Shown: positions 1 to 8,503 of the stretch, piece by piece
Position numbering within the stretch: the stretch's first letter is position 1
Layout of the letters: each line of letters starts with the position of its first letter
From: Methanolobus psychrophilus R15
GTDB taxonomy: Archaea; Halobacteriota; Methanosarcinia; Methanosarcinales; Methanosarcinaceae
DNA length: 64,000 nucleotides
Assembly: GCA_000306725.1 (NCBI GenBank)
Contig: CP003083.1
Location: 1,426,001 to 1,490,000 of the forward strand
Reading direction: 5' to 3'
Translations under genes and position numbers: made by a program
Notes under the pieces: model-generated
Told to the model about the DNA's origin: nothing
What the model saw: the letters and a program-made list of their open reading frames with translations, nothing else
The model's database searches: none

Positions 1-362
1 AAGAAGCTGGAATATCAGACTTTGAGCTGCCTCTACTTCCCTGTGTATATTTTCCACTGATTCCCTGGAGCCTGCGTAGACGTATGCAGGCTTGCGAAGA
101 AAATCGCAATCGATACTATGGATTTTATCAAGGGGGCAATCTTCATTATAGCTGCCTGATTTGATTCAGCGTATTGAAGTGCCTGTTGTTTACCAAAAAC
201 AGAGCAGAAGTAATTCCAACTATGCCGCCTCCGATAATCGCCACATCGACTTCAACGTCTTCCGCCTGGATAGGATAATGAGATTCCGGTGTTGTGGCTA
301 TTCAGTATTATTCTGGCGTACCAGGCAGGCTGTAATGTGCTTCCTGCTTGCTGGCCATTGGT
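1..362 (-). pseudogene. Decayed N-terminal fragment of a DAO-type FAD oxidoreductase
   Basis: Read on the minus strand from about 362, this stretch encodes pieces of an FAD-dependent amino-acid-oxidase-like protein. A Rossmann dinucleotide-binding motif, VDVAIIGGGIVGITSALFL, lies at about 194-250. A downstream piece, DKIHSIDCDFLRKPAYVYAG, lies at about 50-110. The pieces are in different frames and the segment ahead of the Rossmann motif carries stop codons, so no continuous reading frame exists. The rest of the gene may continue beyond the left edge. The residues fit the family of DAO proteins that often carry a C-terminal Rieske domain, but that part is not in the window. The call as a broken gene is directly visible; the exact subfamily is inference. 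Confidence 0.65.
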
Positions 363-368
363 AACACC

Positions 369-530
369 TTACTGCGTATACGATATCACTATAGTATTAG
401 CCGGACCTTCGAAAACTGACAGCAGTTGGTAGATTAGTTTGATCTTCCCGTCAATCTCGTCAAAATCGATTCTGTAACCCATGATTGTATCCATGCAGGA
501 TGCTAGCTTTGCAATTATGGCCTTATCCAT
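369..530 (-). CDS. Small hypothetical protein, 53 aa
   Basis: An ATG at 530 opens a short reading frame that ends at 369. A G-rich stretch (GGGGGAAA) lies about ten bases upstream and could act as a weak ribosome binding site. The product has no membrane segment and no cysteine cluster; it is a mixed helical-looking sequence containing DFDEIDGKIKLIYQLL. I do not recognise it. It sits directly downstream (in its own direction, upstream) of the decayed FAD oxidoreductase, so it could itself be a relic. The coding call is tentative because nothing but length and a plausible start supports it. Confidence 0.35.
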   Translation of the reverse strand: MDKAIIAKLASCMDTIMGYRIDFDEIDGKIKLIYQLLSVFEGPANTIVISYTQ

Positions 531-587
531 TGAAAGTTTCCCCCGATGTCCCTGTTCAATACCCTTATTTAAAACATCACTTACAAG

Positions 588-598
588 GTTTATATACG
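588..598 (+). promoter_or_regulatory. Candidate TATA box for the dut/dcd gene
   Basis: The sequence AAGGTTTATATACG resembles an archaeal BRE plus TATA element. A start of transcription about 25 bases downstream would give a leader of roughly 115 bases before the ATG at 738. No experimental support can be seen in sequence alone. Confidence 0.35.
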
Positions 599-737
599 TT
601 TTTAATTCTCTTTAAAACAATATTAGCAGACACGTTGAATTGGACAGTCCATACATGAGGGACTTGTACCCGTCACTGCATCCCGACCCTAAGTAATGCC
701 GCAATTATAATATCCTATCATTCAAAAGATAAAGCCC

Positions 738-1250
738 ATGACCATGTTATCAAGAGACGAACTCAGGGAGCGGATAGAAAGGGAAACTCCGCTTATCGAG
801 AATATAATCGATAAGGAAATACAGTTGCAGCCAAATAGCGTGGAACTGACGCTCAGGGGCATCGAAGCATTGAGAAACTCAGGGGCTGTCGACTTTGACA
901 ACAGCCAGAGGCATGTCCCGCAGAGCGAGAATATCGGTTTTGACAGTGAGGACTGGGTATTGCTTGCTCCCGGGGCATATAAGGTTACATTCAATGAGAT
1001 AGTGAACATACCCCTGGATCTTGCTGCAATTGCAAGGCCAAGATCAAGCCTGCTCAGGTGCGGCGTGACTGTGGAGTCGGCAGTATGGGATTCGGGGTAC
1101 AGGGGAAGAAGTGAATCAATGCTCGTGGTACACAACCCTTATGGTTTCAGGGTTAGAAGGAATGCACGCCTGCTGCAGCTCGTGTTCTTTAGTCTCCGCA
1201 GGGAGGTCAGCCAGGGATACAACGGACGATACCAGAACGAGAATGTATGA
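738..1250 (+). CDS. dUTP diphosphatase / dCTP deaminase family protein
   Basis: The 170-residue product belongs to the trimeric dUTPase/dCTP-deaminase fold family that keeps dUTP out of DNA and supplies dUMP for thymidylate synthesis. The sequence RPRSSLLRCGV (about residues 100-110) is the substrate-binding Ser/Arg motif, and AVWDSGYRG (about 118-126) is the motif holding the catalytic acidic residue, in a form closer to dUTPases. The C-terminal RLLQLVFF strand is also typical. Archaeal homologues of this length are usually annotated as deoxyuridine triphosphatase of the Dcd subfamily. Whether it deaminates dCTP, hydrolyses dUTP or does both cannot be decided here. ATG codons at 738 and 744 are both possible starts. 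Confidence 0.85.
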   Translation: MTMLSRDELRERIERETPLIENIIDKEIQLQPNSVELTLRGIEALRNSGAVDFDNSQRHVPQSENIGFDSEDWVLLAPGAYKVTFNEIVNIPLDLAAIARPRSSLLRCGVTVESAVWDSGYRGRSESMLVVHNPYGFRVRRNARLLQLVFFSLRREVSQGYNGRYQNENV

Positions 1251-1315
1251 TTATATTATAAGTAACAACTTTTATCCGCGTAAAAATTATGTAGAATCAG
1301 ACCTATGAGGGATGC

Positions 1316-2107
1316 ATGAGCGAAATTGGAAAATCCGTAAGACTGGAAAGAATACTTGACCGTAATACACGTCGTGCAATCATAATCCCAATGGACCATG
1401 GAGTAGGGGCAGGACCCATAAAAGGGATAATCGATATGCCTGAAACCGTCAACAGGGTTGCTGAGGGCGGGGCTAATGCCGTGCTTGGACATATGGGGCT
1501 TCCCAAGCATGGGCACAGAGGTTACGGGCGAGATGTAGGGCTTATCATCCACCTGTCTGCTTCCACGTCCCTTGGACCCGACCCCAATCATAAGGTGCTT
1601 GTAACGACCATAGAAGAAGCAATAAAAGTAGGTGCTGATGCTGTGTCTGTGCATATTAACGTAGGTGCGGAAGATGAGGCTGAGATGTTGCAGGATCTTG
1701 GTAAGGTAGCACGTCAATGCGATGAATGGGGAATGCCATTGCTTGCAATGATGTACCCGCGCGGGGCAAAAGTCACTTCCGAACATGATGTCGAATATGT
1801 CAAGCACGCAGCAAGGATAGGCGCCGAACTTGGAGCAGACATCGTCAAGACAAATTATACCGGAGATATCGATTCCTTCAAAGAGGTTGTGAAAGGTTGC
1901 CCGGTGCCTGTGATCATAGCGGGCGGCCCACGCATGGATACAGAGAAAGAACTACTGGAAATGGTCTACGACTCCATCCAGGCTGGTGGAAAAGGTGTTG
2001 CCATTGGAAGGAACGTATTCCAGTCCAACGACCCCACGCTGCTTGTGTCCAATATCTCAAAGATAGTTCACAAGGGATATACAGTGGACGAGATCCTGAA
2101 AGTGTAA
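1316..2107 (+). CDS. 2-amino-3,7-dideoxy-D-threo-hept-6-ulosonate synthase (ADH synthase)
   Basis: The 263-residue product is a class I aldolase-like TIM barrel of the DhnA/fructose-bisphosphate-aldolase family. In methanogens this group (the MJ0400 type) makes ADH, the first intermediate of the archaeal route to dehydroquinate and aromatic amino acids, from 6-deoxy-5-ketofructose phosphate and aspartate semialdehyde. Visible motifs are [11 protein letters not shown] near the N-terminus, the Schiff-base lysine region [11 protein letters not shown] near residue 180, and the phosphate-binding segments VIIAGGPRM and [10 protein letters not shown]. The ATG follows GAGGGATGC, a good ribosome binding site. 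A TATA-like TTATATTATA at about 1252 suggests its own promoter. A true fructose-bisphosphate aldolase is the alternative, less likely from the length and motifs. Confidence 0.88.
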   Translation: MSEIGKSVRLERILDRNTRRAIIIPMDHGVGAGPIKGIIDMPETVNRVAEGGANAVLGHMGLPKHGHRGYGRDVGLIIHLSASTSLGPDPNHKVLVTTIEEAIKVGADAVSVHINVGAEDEAEMLQDLGKVARQCDEWGMPLLAMMYPRGAKVTSEHDVEYVKHAARIGAELGADIVKTNYTGDIDSFKEVVKGCPVPVIIAGGPRMDTEKELLEMVYDSIQAGGKGVAIGRNVFQSNDPTLLVSNISKIVHKGYTVDEILKV

Positions 2108-2132
2108 GGTATAGTATAAGGCATATGTTATG

Positions 2133-2170
2133 GGCCCTGCATTTGTAACAGGGCCAAGTCTTTATTTTAA
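2133..2170 (+). terminator. Hairpin terminator after the ADH synthase gene
   Basis: GGCCCTG (2133-2139) pairs with CAGGGCC (2149-2155) across a 9-base loop, followed by a T-rich run (AAGTCTTTATTTT). This is the expected end of the ADH synthase transcript. Confidence 0.7.
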
Positions 2171-2688
2171 ATATACTATTATTTATAATTATACCATATA
2201 TTCTAATTCTCTTACACTGTTTTGTCTTTTTTAACTTTTACTACATTTACCCCAGGTCAACTCAGTAGGTTTCTTGAATACCGATATGATAACAGATGAA
2301 ATTTAGCAAAGCAGATGACAAGAAATCTGAAGAACCAAGGTTCTCCGTAGAGAGTTCTACTGCATTTCACAGACTGCAGTAAGAGAGACTGCATTAACAG
2401 GAATCTTTAAAAGAAGTTGAAAGCAAGGTCAGATGTTGAAATGACCAATGAATCATATATGGTTGGTGGTGGTACGATATGATAATATGATTGTATTGCT
2501 GACCTTGCTCAATATGTAGAATCCCTGTACATACATATAATGTTAATGAGGTTATTTTCCAGGAATGTGTCCATGAAAAGGAAAACTGTGCCTGCCAGAG
2601 TCCCTGATGGAGTCTCGTTACCATTAAATGCAATGGGAATGTCGATGTTCTATTTATATCTGATGAACATCACCTATGAGGATATTTT
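2171..2688. other. AT-rich intergenic region without a convincing gene
   Basis: About 500 bases separate the terminator from glyS. Only short interrupted reading frames occur, for example a 28-codon frame starting at 2297. None shows a family resemblance I can name, and they may be remnants. A TATA-like CTATTTATATC at about 2650 is a candidate glyS promoter, and GAGGA just before the ATG at 2689 is its ribosome binding site. Confidence 0.5.
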
Positions 2689-4440
2689 ATGGATAAGTAC
2701 GAGCAGGTTATAGAACTGGCAAAACGCCGGGGATTTTTATGGAACTCATTTGAACTTTACGGAGGAGCTGCAGGATTCTACGATTATGGCCCTCTGGGAA
2801 GCACACTTAAACGCAGGATAGAGCAGATATGGAGAGATCTTTATGTCATCCATGAAGGGTACATGGAAATAGAGACTCCTACTGTGGGTATTGAAGATGT
2901 TTTCGTGGCTTCCGGGCATGTGGGAGGATTCTCTGACCCCCTTTGTGAATGCACCAAATGCGGAGAGGCTTTCAGGGCCGATCACCTGATCAGCCATATC
3001 ATGGAAGGTGCCGATGCACTCAGTAATGCAGAACTGGACATACTCATCAGAGAGAACATGGTGAAATGCCCCGAATGTAAGGGAGAACTGGGCGAAGCCT
3101 ATGAGTTCAACCTCATGTTCAAGACCCAAGTCGGACCAGGGACTGGCAGGCAGGGTTACATGCGTCCTGAGACCGCACAGGGAATGTTCGTTGACTTTCT
3201 GAGGCTTGCACGATTCTACCGCGAAAAGCTGCCTTTCGGCGCCACACAGATAGGGAAGTCATACAGGAACGAGATCTCACCCAGACAGGGAGTCATCAGG
3301 CTCAGGGAGTTTACGCAGGCTGAGGCGGAGATATTTGTCGACCCTAAAGACAAGAGCCACCCTAACATAAAGAGATTTGCTGACACCGAACTTAACCTAT
3401 ACTCGGACGCTGCACAGGAGAAAGGCTCCATGGAGAAGATGAAACTGGGACAGGCGGTTGAACAGGGCATCATCGCCCACGAGTTCTTGGCATACCAGAT
3501 AGGGCTCACAAACCTGTTCCTTACAAGAGTGGGCGTTGCTCCGGACAGGATGAGATTCAGGCAGCACAAGAAGGATGAGATGGCTCATTATGCCATGGAT
3601 TGCTGGGACGCAGAAGTAAGCACTGACAGGTTCGGATGGGTCGAAGTCGTGGGAATTGCCGACAGGACAGACTACGATCTTTCAGCACACGCTGCTGTCA
3701 GTAAGACAGAGCTAACTATCTACAGGGAATATTCCGAGCCAAAGATGGTCACGCAGTTCGTCGTGAAACCACACATGGGAAAACTCGGACCGCTTTTCAA
3801 GGGGAAGGCAAAACTGGTTGCTGAAGCTCTTAAATCCCTGCCGCGGGAGGAGCTTGAGAAGGAAGAGATCAGGATAATGGTTGATTCCGAGGAAGTTGTA
3901 ATTCCAAAAAATGTGGTGGAATTCGCAGAAGAAACAGTTAAGGTCAGCGGAGAGAACATAGTACCTCACGTGGTCGAGCCTTCATTCGGTATCGACAGGA
4001 TACTCTATACAGTTATGGAACATGCATTTGATGAGGAGGCAATATCCGCAAAGGAGGAAGATGAAGCAGGGGAAGAAGCAAGGATCGTTATGAGGTTCAG
4101 GAATGAGGTTGCTCCGGTACAGGTTGCTATCCTGCCACTCCTTACAAGGGAGGAACTAATTACCCCTGCAAGGGAAATCGAATCCGGACTCAGGGAAAGG
4201 GGACTGCTCGTATCCTATGATGACTCCGGCACCATCGGACGCCGCTACAGGAGAAACGATGAGATCGGTACGCCATACTCGGTTACCATAGACTATGATA
4301 CTATCAAGGACATGACCGTCACGATACGGGAGCGCGACAGCATGAAGCAGGTACGCACACCTGTAGAGGGCATCGAGGAAGTGCTGCATGGGATGATGTA
4401 CAGGGGCAGGGAGTTCCAGAGTGCCGGCAAGGCACTCTAA
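2689..4440 (+). CDS. glyS: Glycyl-tRNA synthetase (archaeal/eukaryal alpha2 type)
   Basis: The 583-residue protein charges tRNA-Gly with glycine. It is a class II synthetase: the N-terminus carries the family's AKRRGFLWNSFELYGG segment, motif 1 follows in the GYMEIETPTV region, motif 2 is seen as GKSYRNEISPRQGVIRLREF, and motif 3 is in the PSFGIDRILY region. An inserted zinc-ribbon-like segment carries CECTKCGE near residue 87 and a second CPEC further on. The C-terminal part (AILPLLTREELITPA onwards) is the anticodon-binding domain. Length and order match the archaeal single-chain enzyme. ATG at 2689 is preceded by GAGGA at proper spacing. Confidence 0.96.
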   Translation: MDKYEQVIELAKRRGFLWNSFELYGGAAGFYDYGPLGSTLKRRIEQIWRDLYVIHEGYMEIETPTVGIEDVFVASGHVGGFSDPLCECTKCGEAFRADHLISHIMEGADALSNAELDILIRENMVKCPECKGELGEAYEFNLMFKTQVGPGTGRQGYMRPETAQGMFVDFLRLARFYREKLPFGATQIGKSYRNEISPRQGVIRLREFTQAEAEIFVDPKDKSHPNIKRFADTELNLYSDAAQEKGSMEKMKLGQAVEQGIIAHEFLAYQIGLTNLFLTRVGVAPDRMRFRQHKKDEMAHYAMDCWDAEVSTDRFGWVEVVGIADRTDYDLSAHAAVSKTELTIYREYSEPKMVTQFVVKPHMGKLGPLFKGKAKLVAEALKSLPREELEKEEIRIMVDSEEVVIPKNVVEFAEETVKVSGENIVPHVVEPSFGIDRILYTVMEHAFDEEAISAKEEDEAGEEARIVMRFRNEVAPVQVAILPLLTREELITPAREIESGLRERGLLVSYDDSGTIGRRYRRNDEIGTPYSVTIDYDTIKDMTVTIRERDSMKQVRTPVEGIEEVLHGMMYRGREFQSAGKAL

Positions 4441-4488
4441 TACTTTCACTCCGCTTGCCACAAGTTTAAAAGTTTAAGGATTGTATTA

Positions 4489-6768
4489 TTGGCAAGCTTT
4501 AAACTTGAAAACATGCCGGAATATATTAAACATCCCTTGATAAGGCCTAATGCTGTAGAGCAGCGCCTCTATCAGCTTGACCTCGCAGGAAAATCTTTGC
4601 GTGCACCCACACTGGTAGTGCTGCCCACAGGGCTGGGCAAGACAATAATAGCCCTTCTGGTCATCGCCTCACGCCTGGAAAAGGCGGGAGGTAAGGTGCT
4701 GTTACTCTCGCCTACAAAGCCCCTTGTGGAACAGCATGCATCTTTTTTAAAAAAAGTACTTCTGATACCGGAAGAAGAGATACTGGTATTCACAGGCAGC
4801 ACAAGTCCCGCAAAGAGGACCGAACTATGGGATAAAGGACGAGTCATCGTATCCACTCCCCAGGTCATCGAGAACGATGTGCTGACAAAGCGCATCAGCC
4901 TGGAAGATGTCACCCACATTACTTTTGATGAGGCCCACAGGGCAACAGGCAACTATGCCTACACATATATCGCCCAGAGGTACTTCCAGCTTGCCATGGA
5001 CCCACTCTGCCTGGGCATCACAGCAAGTCCCGGAAGTTCGGAGGAAAAGATAGCAGAGGTATGCCAGGCCCTTCATATCGAGTCGGTTGCAGTGAAAACG
5101 GAATCTGACCGGGATGTGGCCCTTTACATTCACAAGAAGGAGATTGAGTGGAAACGTATTGATCTGCCTTGCGAGATGAAGGATATCAGGGACCTGCTCA
5201 ACAAAGTGCTTGAAGACAGGTACAAGAGAATGGGGGAAGCAGGGTACCCCATAAACAACCAAAGATATGTCTCCAAAAAGGATCTCCTGGCGATACAGCA
5301 AAAATTGCAGGGAGAATTAAGAGGTTCTCCGGACCCTTCGGCATACACTGCCATATCCATAATGGCAGAGATCATGAAGATAGGTCACGCTGTAGAGATA
5401 ACAGAGACCCAGGGGCTTGGAGCACTGCGCATGTACATGGAAAGGCTGGACAACGAAGCCTGCTCAAAGAACGGAAGCAAAGCCTCCAAAAGACTGGCGG
5501 AGGACCTTTATTTAAGACAGGCGGTCAACAGGCTCAAAGGTTGCGACTGCGAACATCCAAAGATGGAACATGTGAAGCGCATCGTAGGAGAGCAGCTAGA
5601 GGGCAATCCCGATTCAAGGGTCATTGTCTTTGCCAACTATCGGGACACCGCAGAGATGATCACAACAGCCCTGTCTGGGACAGAACATATCAGGCCCATC
5701 AGGTTCGTGGGGCAGGCTTCCAAATATAAGGACAAGGGACTTACCCAGAAGCAGCAGGTAGGGATAATTGAGAAGTTCAAGGCAGGAGAATATAATACGC
5801 TCATAGCCACATCAGTTGCCGAGGAGGGGCTTGATATCCCGTCCACCGACCTTGTGCTTTTCTACGAACCTATCCCTTCCGAGATCAGGAGCATCCAGAG
5901 AAAAGGTAGGACCGGAAGAAAACATGAGGGACGCGTTGTTGTGCTTATCACCAAAGGCACAAGGGACGAAGGGTACTACTGGAGCAGCCAGTCCAAAGAG
6001 AAAAAGATGCAAAGCAATATGTCCGAACTCCAGAATCGGATGCCTGCCAGAAGGAGTGAGAACCTTATTGACACCATGACGTCCGCAGACCGGAAGGAAC
6101 AGGTCACACTTTCAGATTTTGGAAAGGATACAGTGCAAGTTATCGTAGACCAGCGCGAGGTAAAGAGTTCCGTGGCAAGGGAGCTGGAGAAAGCAGGAGT
6201 CGAAATTATACTCCACACTCTCGAAGTAGGTGATTACATATTAAGTGACCGCATAGCTGTGGAAAGGAAAAGCTGTGAGGACTTTACGGGCTCGCTTATT
6301 GAGAACAAGCTCTTTGAGCAGATATCAAATCTTGCCAGAACCTATGAAAAGCCGGTACTCATCATAGAAGGGGAAAGCCTGTTCAACACCAGAAACCTCA
6401 ACCCCAATGCTATCCATGGTGCCCTCTCCTCCATAGCACTTGATTTTGGGGTTGCGGTATTCTACACAAGGGATGCACAGGACACAGCCGGTCTGCTAAA
6501 ACAGATAGCCAAGAGAGAACAGGTCGACGAGAAAAGGGACATATCCCTGCACGGCAAGAAGTCATCCATGATGCTGCCCGAGCAGCAGGAATACATAATA
6601 TCGTCAATATCCGATATCGGCCCAAAGGCTGCCAAAAACCTGCTCATGCATTTTGGCTCCGTGGAGAATATCATCAGGGCAGATTATGCAGAGCTCCTGA
6701 AAGTGAAGAACATAGGGCCAAAGACTGCCGGCAGGATAAGGGAGATCGTTTCCAGTGAGTATAAATGA
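4489..6768 (+). CDS. hef: Hef-type helicase-nuclease (FANCM/XPF-like)
   Basis: This 759-residue repair protein combines an N-terminal superfamily 2 helicase with a C-terminal XPF-family nuclease, as in archaeal Hef, which processes stalled replication forks. Walker A is PTGLGKT (residues 46-52) and the DEAH box is at 147-150. Helicase motif VI is in the QRKGRTGRKHEGRV region. The ERCC4 nuclease signature VERKSCEDF begins near residue 591, and a tandem helix-hairpin-helix segment (ISDIGPKAAKNLL, VKNIGPKTAGRI) closes the protein. The start used here is TTG at 4489, eight bases after AAGGA. ATG at 4513 is an alternative, since homologues begin near the YIKHPLIRP segment. Confidence 0.93.
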   Translation: MASFKLENMPEYIKHPLIRPNAVEQRLYQLDLAGKSLRAPTLVVLPTGLGKTIIALLVIASRLEKAGGKVLLLSPTKPLVEQHASFLKKVLLIPEEEILVFTGSTSPAKRTELWDKGRVIVSTPQVIENDVLTKRISLEDVTHITFDEAHRATGNYAYTYIAQRYFQLAMDPLCLGITASPGSSEEKIAEVCQALHIESVAVKTESDRDVALYIHKKEIEWKRIDLPCEMKDIRDLLNKVLEDRYKRMGEAGYPINNQRYVSKKDLLAIQQKLQGELRGSPDPSAYTAISIMAEIMKIGHAVEITETQGLGALRMYMERLDNEACSKNGSKASKRLAEDLYLRQAVNRLKGCDCEHPKMEHVKRIVGEQLEGNPDSRVIVFANYRDTAEMITTALSGTEHIRPIRFVGQASKYKDKGLTQKQQVGIIEKFKAGEYNTLIATSVAEEGLDIPSTDLVLFYEPIPSEIRSIQRKGRTGRKHEGRVVVLITKGTRDEGYYWSSQSKEKKMQSNMSELQNRMPARRSENLIDTMTSADRKEQVTLSDFGKDTVQVIVDQREVKSSVARELEKAGVEIILHTLEVGDYILSDRIAVERKSCEDFTGSLIENKLFEQISNLARTYEKPVLIIEGESLFNTRNLNPNAIHGALSSIALDFGVAVFYTRDAQDTAGLLKQIAKREQVDEKRDISLHGKKSSMMLPEQQEYIISSISDIGPKAAKNLLMHFGSVENIIRADYAELLKVKNIGPKTAGRIREIVSSEYK

Positions 6769-6828
6769 AAGCCCGCAATCATATCAGGCAACACTTATGA
6801 GTGCTGCCCGGAAGGATTCTCCGTAAGG

Positions 6829-7308
6829 TCAGAATGTTCGTTTCATTCTCCCTATTATGGAAATTCCGTGCTCGATAATACCCAGTGAATCAGAGATTCT
6901 TCGGTTATCATTCTCATCCTGCAGGGAACGCGCAAGAGAGATCATTTTATCCATCAGCAGGGATTCAAGCTCATCCGTCAATCCCTCCGGACGTACAGAA
7001 ATGTTCTGTGAGCCTGTTGCCGCAGATGTGGGCTCTTCCTTTAGTTCCTGGGCCTGAGTGGCATGAGGAACTATATGCTCGGTCACAGGGGTGCCACCTG
7101 ATCTGATAGAAGGGGACGCTTCCGAGGAAGCCTTAGGCTGAAGCCTTGTGCGTGGGTCTTCTGTTTCCTTACATACGGGACACCGGACATCTCCCTTGTA
7201 CCTGAACATAGGCGCTCCGCATGAATCGCAATGCTGCGCGAGCATTGTACCGCCAATCTCCAGCATTTTGGATATCCTCTGTATTTTATCATCATCTTTG
7301 TCAACCAT
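6829..7308 (-). CDS. SSSCA1/autoantigen p27-like zinc ribbon protein
   Basis: The 159-residue product begins with a short helical segment followed by a zinc ribbon, CDSCGAPMF...CPVCKE (cysteines near residues 27, 30, 44 and 47). This arrangement matches the archaeal branch of the Sjogren's syndrome/scleroderma autoantigen 1 family (ZNRD2). The middle is low-complexity and rich in Ser, Pro and Thr, and the C-terminal 50 residues look helical (MDKMISLARSLQDE). The cellular role of the archaeal family is not known. It converges on hef, with about 60 bases between stops, and diverges from the UPF0147 gene. The intervening region has an A/T-rich TATAAAAAG on the minus strand at about 7352-7360. 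Confidence 0.85.
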   Translation of the reverse strand: MVDKDDDKIQRISKMLEIGGTMLAQHCDSCGAPMFRYKGDVRCPVCKETEDPRTRLQPKASSEASPSIRSGGTPVTEHIVPHATQAQELKEEPTSAATGSQNISVRPEGLTDELESLLMDKMISLARSLQDENDNRRISDSLGIIEHGISIIGRMKRTF

Positions 7309-7429
7309 TGAATTTACTCCTGGATTTACGCAAGCTATATACCAATGAAAGTCTTTTTATACAATATAACTATTTAGAAGTAACTTGAGCAACACTTATT
7401 TTGATTCTTAGATTATCAAGGTGATCCAT

Positions 7430-7696
7430 ATGTCAGATTTTGAACAAGTCATTCAGGAATGCAAGCAGAAATTGGAATACATAGCCAATGATAACTCAGT
7501 TCCTAGAAACATCAGGCGTTCTGCAAATGAAGTCCTGGAAACATTAAGCAAGGGGAAGGAACCTTTATTCCTGAGAACCTCATCAAGTATATCCATACTT
7601 GAGGACATCAGCAACGACCCGAACATCCCTGTCCACACAAGGACCCTCATATGGGATGTAGCCAGCCAGCTCGAAACTATCCCTGTTGATGAATAA
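7430..7696 (+). CDS. UPF0147 family protein
   Basis: The product of about 88 residues is a small all-helical protein of the archaeal UPF0147 family, recognised from the [10 protein letters not shown] and [11 protein letters not shown] segments, which look like two copies of one helical motif. Its function is unknown. The start is placed at ATG 7430 and not at the upstream in-frame GTG 7421, because AGGTGA (7419-7424) is a near-perfect match to the 16S 3' end and would be the ribosome binding site. It is transcribed away from the zinc ribbon gene. Confidence 0.88.
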   Translation: MSDFEQVIQECKQKLEYIANDNSVPRNIRRSANEVLETLSKGKEPLFLRTSSSISILEDISNDPNIPVHTRTLIWDVASQLETIPVDE

Positions 7697-7825
7697 GGGA
7701 TAGATAGTTACTTTTTCTAACCAGATATTCTGAAGAAAGCTCGTGCAGAGCCAGATATCTTTTTCACTGAGATTATCTTCTGCAAAAATGTATATACTAA
7801 GCAGCCGATGGGACATGGGGTTTAC

Positions 7826-8461
7826 ATGATCAGCAAGATATCTGACATGATCAGAGAGAGTTTTGAGAAAAAGGATGCTGCACGCGAAAAAAGTTTAGTT
7901 ATATCACGGGATGTTGTGCGCAACTGCAGGACAGCCATGTTCAGTATTCACAGAGGCGATCTTGAGAGAGCATCCGGAATGCTGGAAAGTTCCAGGCGGA
8001 TGTTAGAAGAGATCGATTCACTACTTGAGGAGCATCCGGACATATATCATGCGGGATTTGTAGAGCATGCCCAGCAGGAATATATTGAAGGGTACGTACT
8101 GTTTGCCCTGGTGAAGAGCAAAGGAGATACTGCCAGCATTGCCGGACCTGAAGAACTTAATGTTAGCTATGCGGCCTATCTCAATGGTCTTGCTGATGTG
8201 ATAGGTGAGCTCAGGAGACATACGCTTGACATAATAAGGAATGACGTACCCTCGGAAGGAGAAAAATACCTTGAGGTCATGGAAGAAATATACGCATGCC
8301 TTATGATGTTCGATTTCCCTGATGCAATGACGCGTGGGCTCAGGCATAAGACAGACACCTCACGTGCAGTGATTGAAAGGACACGAAGCGACCTTACAAC
8401 AGCCATCGGACAGCAGAAGCTGGAAATCTCGATGCGGGAATTTAAGGCAATTATTGATTGA
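7826..8461 (+). CDS. Translin family protein
   Basis: The product of about 211 residues is helical throughout and resembles archaeal translin/TRAX proteins, which form ring-shaped nucleic-acid-binding assemblies with ribonuclease activity in some members. Family-like features are FEKKDAAREKSLVISRDVVR near the N-terminus, QQEYIEGYVLF in the middle (the acidic residue is of the kind used by TRAX-type RNases) and LADVIGELRRHTLD further on. ATG 7826 and ATG 7808 are both in frame. I chose 7826 because GGGG sits just before it and homologues begin near MISKI. It is followed after about 40 bases by sepS and may be cotranscribed with it. Confidence 0.8.
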   Translation: MISKISDMIRESFEKKDAAREKSLVISRDVVRNCRTAMFSIHRGDLERASGMLESSRRMLEEIDSLLEEHPDIYHAGFVEHAQQEYIEGYVLFALVKSKGDTASIAGPEELNVSYAAYLNGLADVIGELRRHTLDIIRNDVPSEGEKYLEVMEEIYACLMMFDFPDAMTRGLRHKTDTSRAVIERTRSDLTTAIGQQKLEISMREFKAIID

Positions 8462-8503
8462 TCATATTTATTCGGATTTATTAAATCAGTTATGAGGATT
8501 ATT

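Noticed and set aside
161-364. Plus-strand 67-codon frame
   Set aside because: It lies opposite the decayed FAD oxidoreductase and has no family resemblance or ribosome binding site.
2297-2640. Short frames between the ADH synthase and glyS genes as a decayed gene
   Set aside because: No segment showed a recognisable family, so I could not support it.
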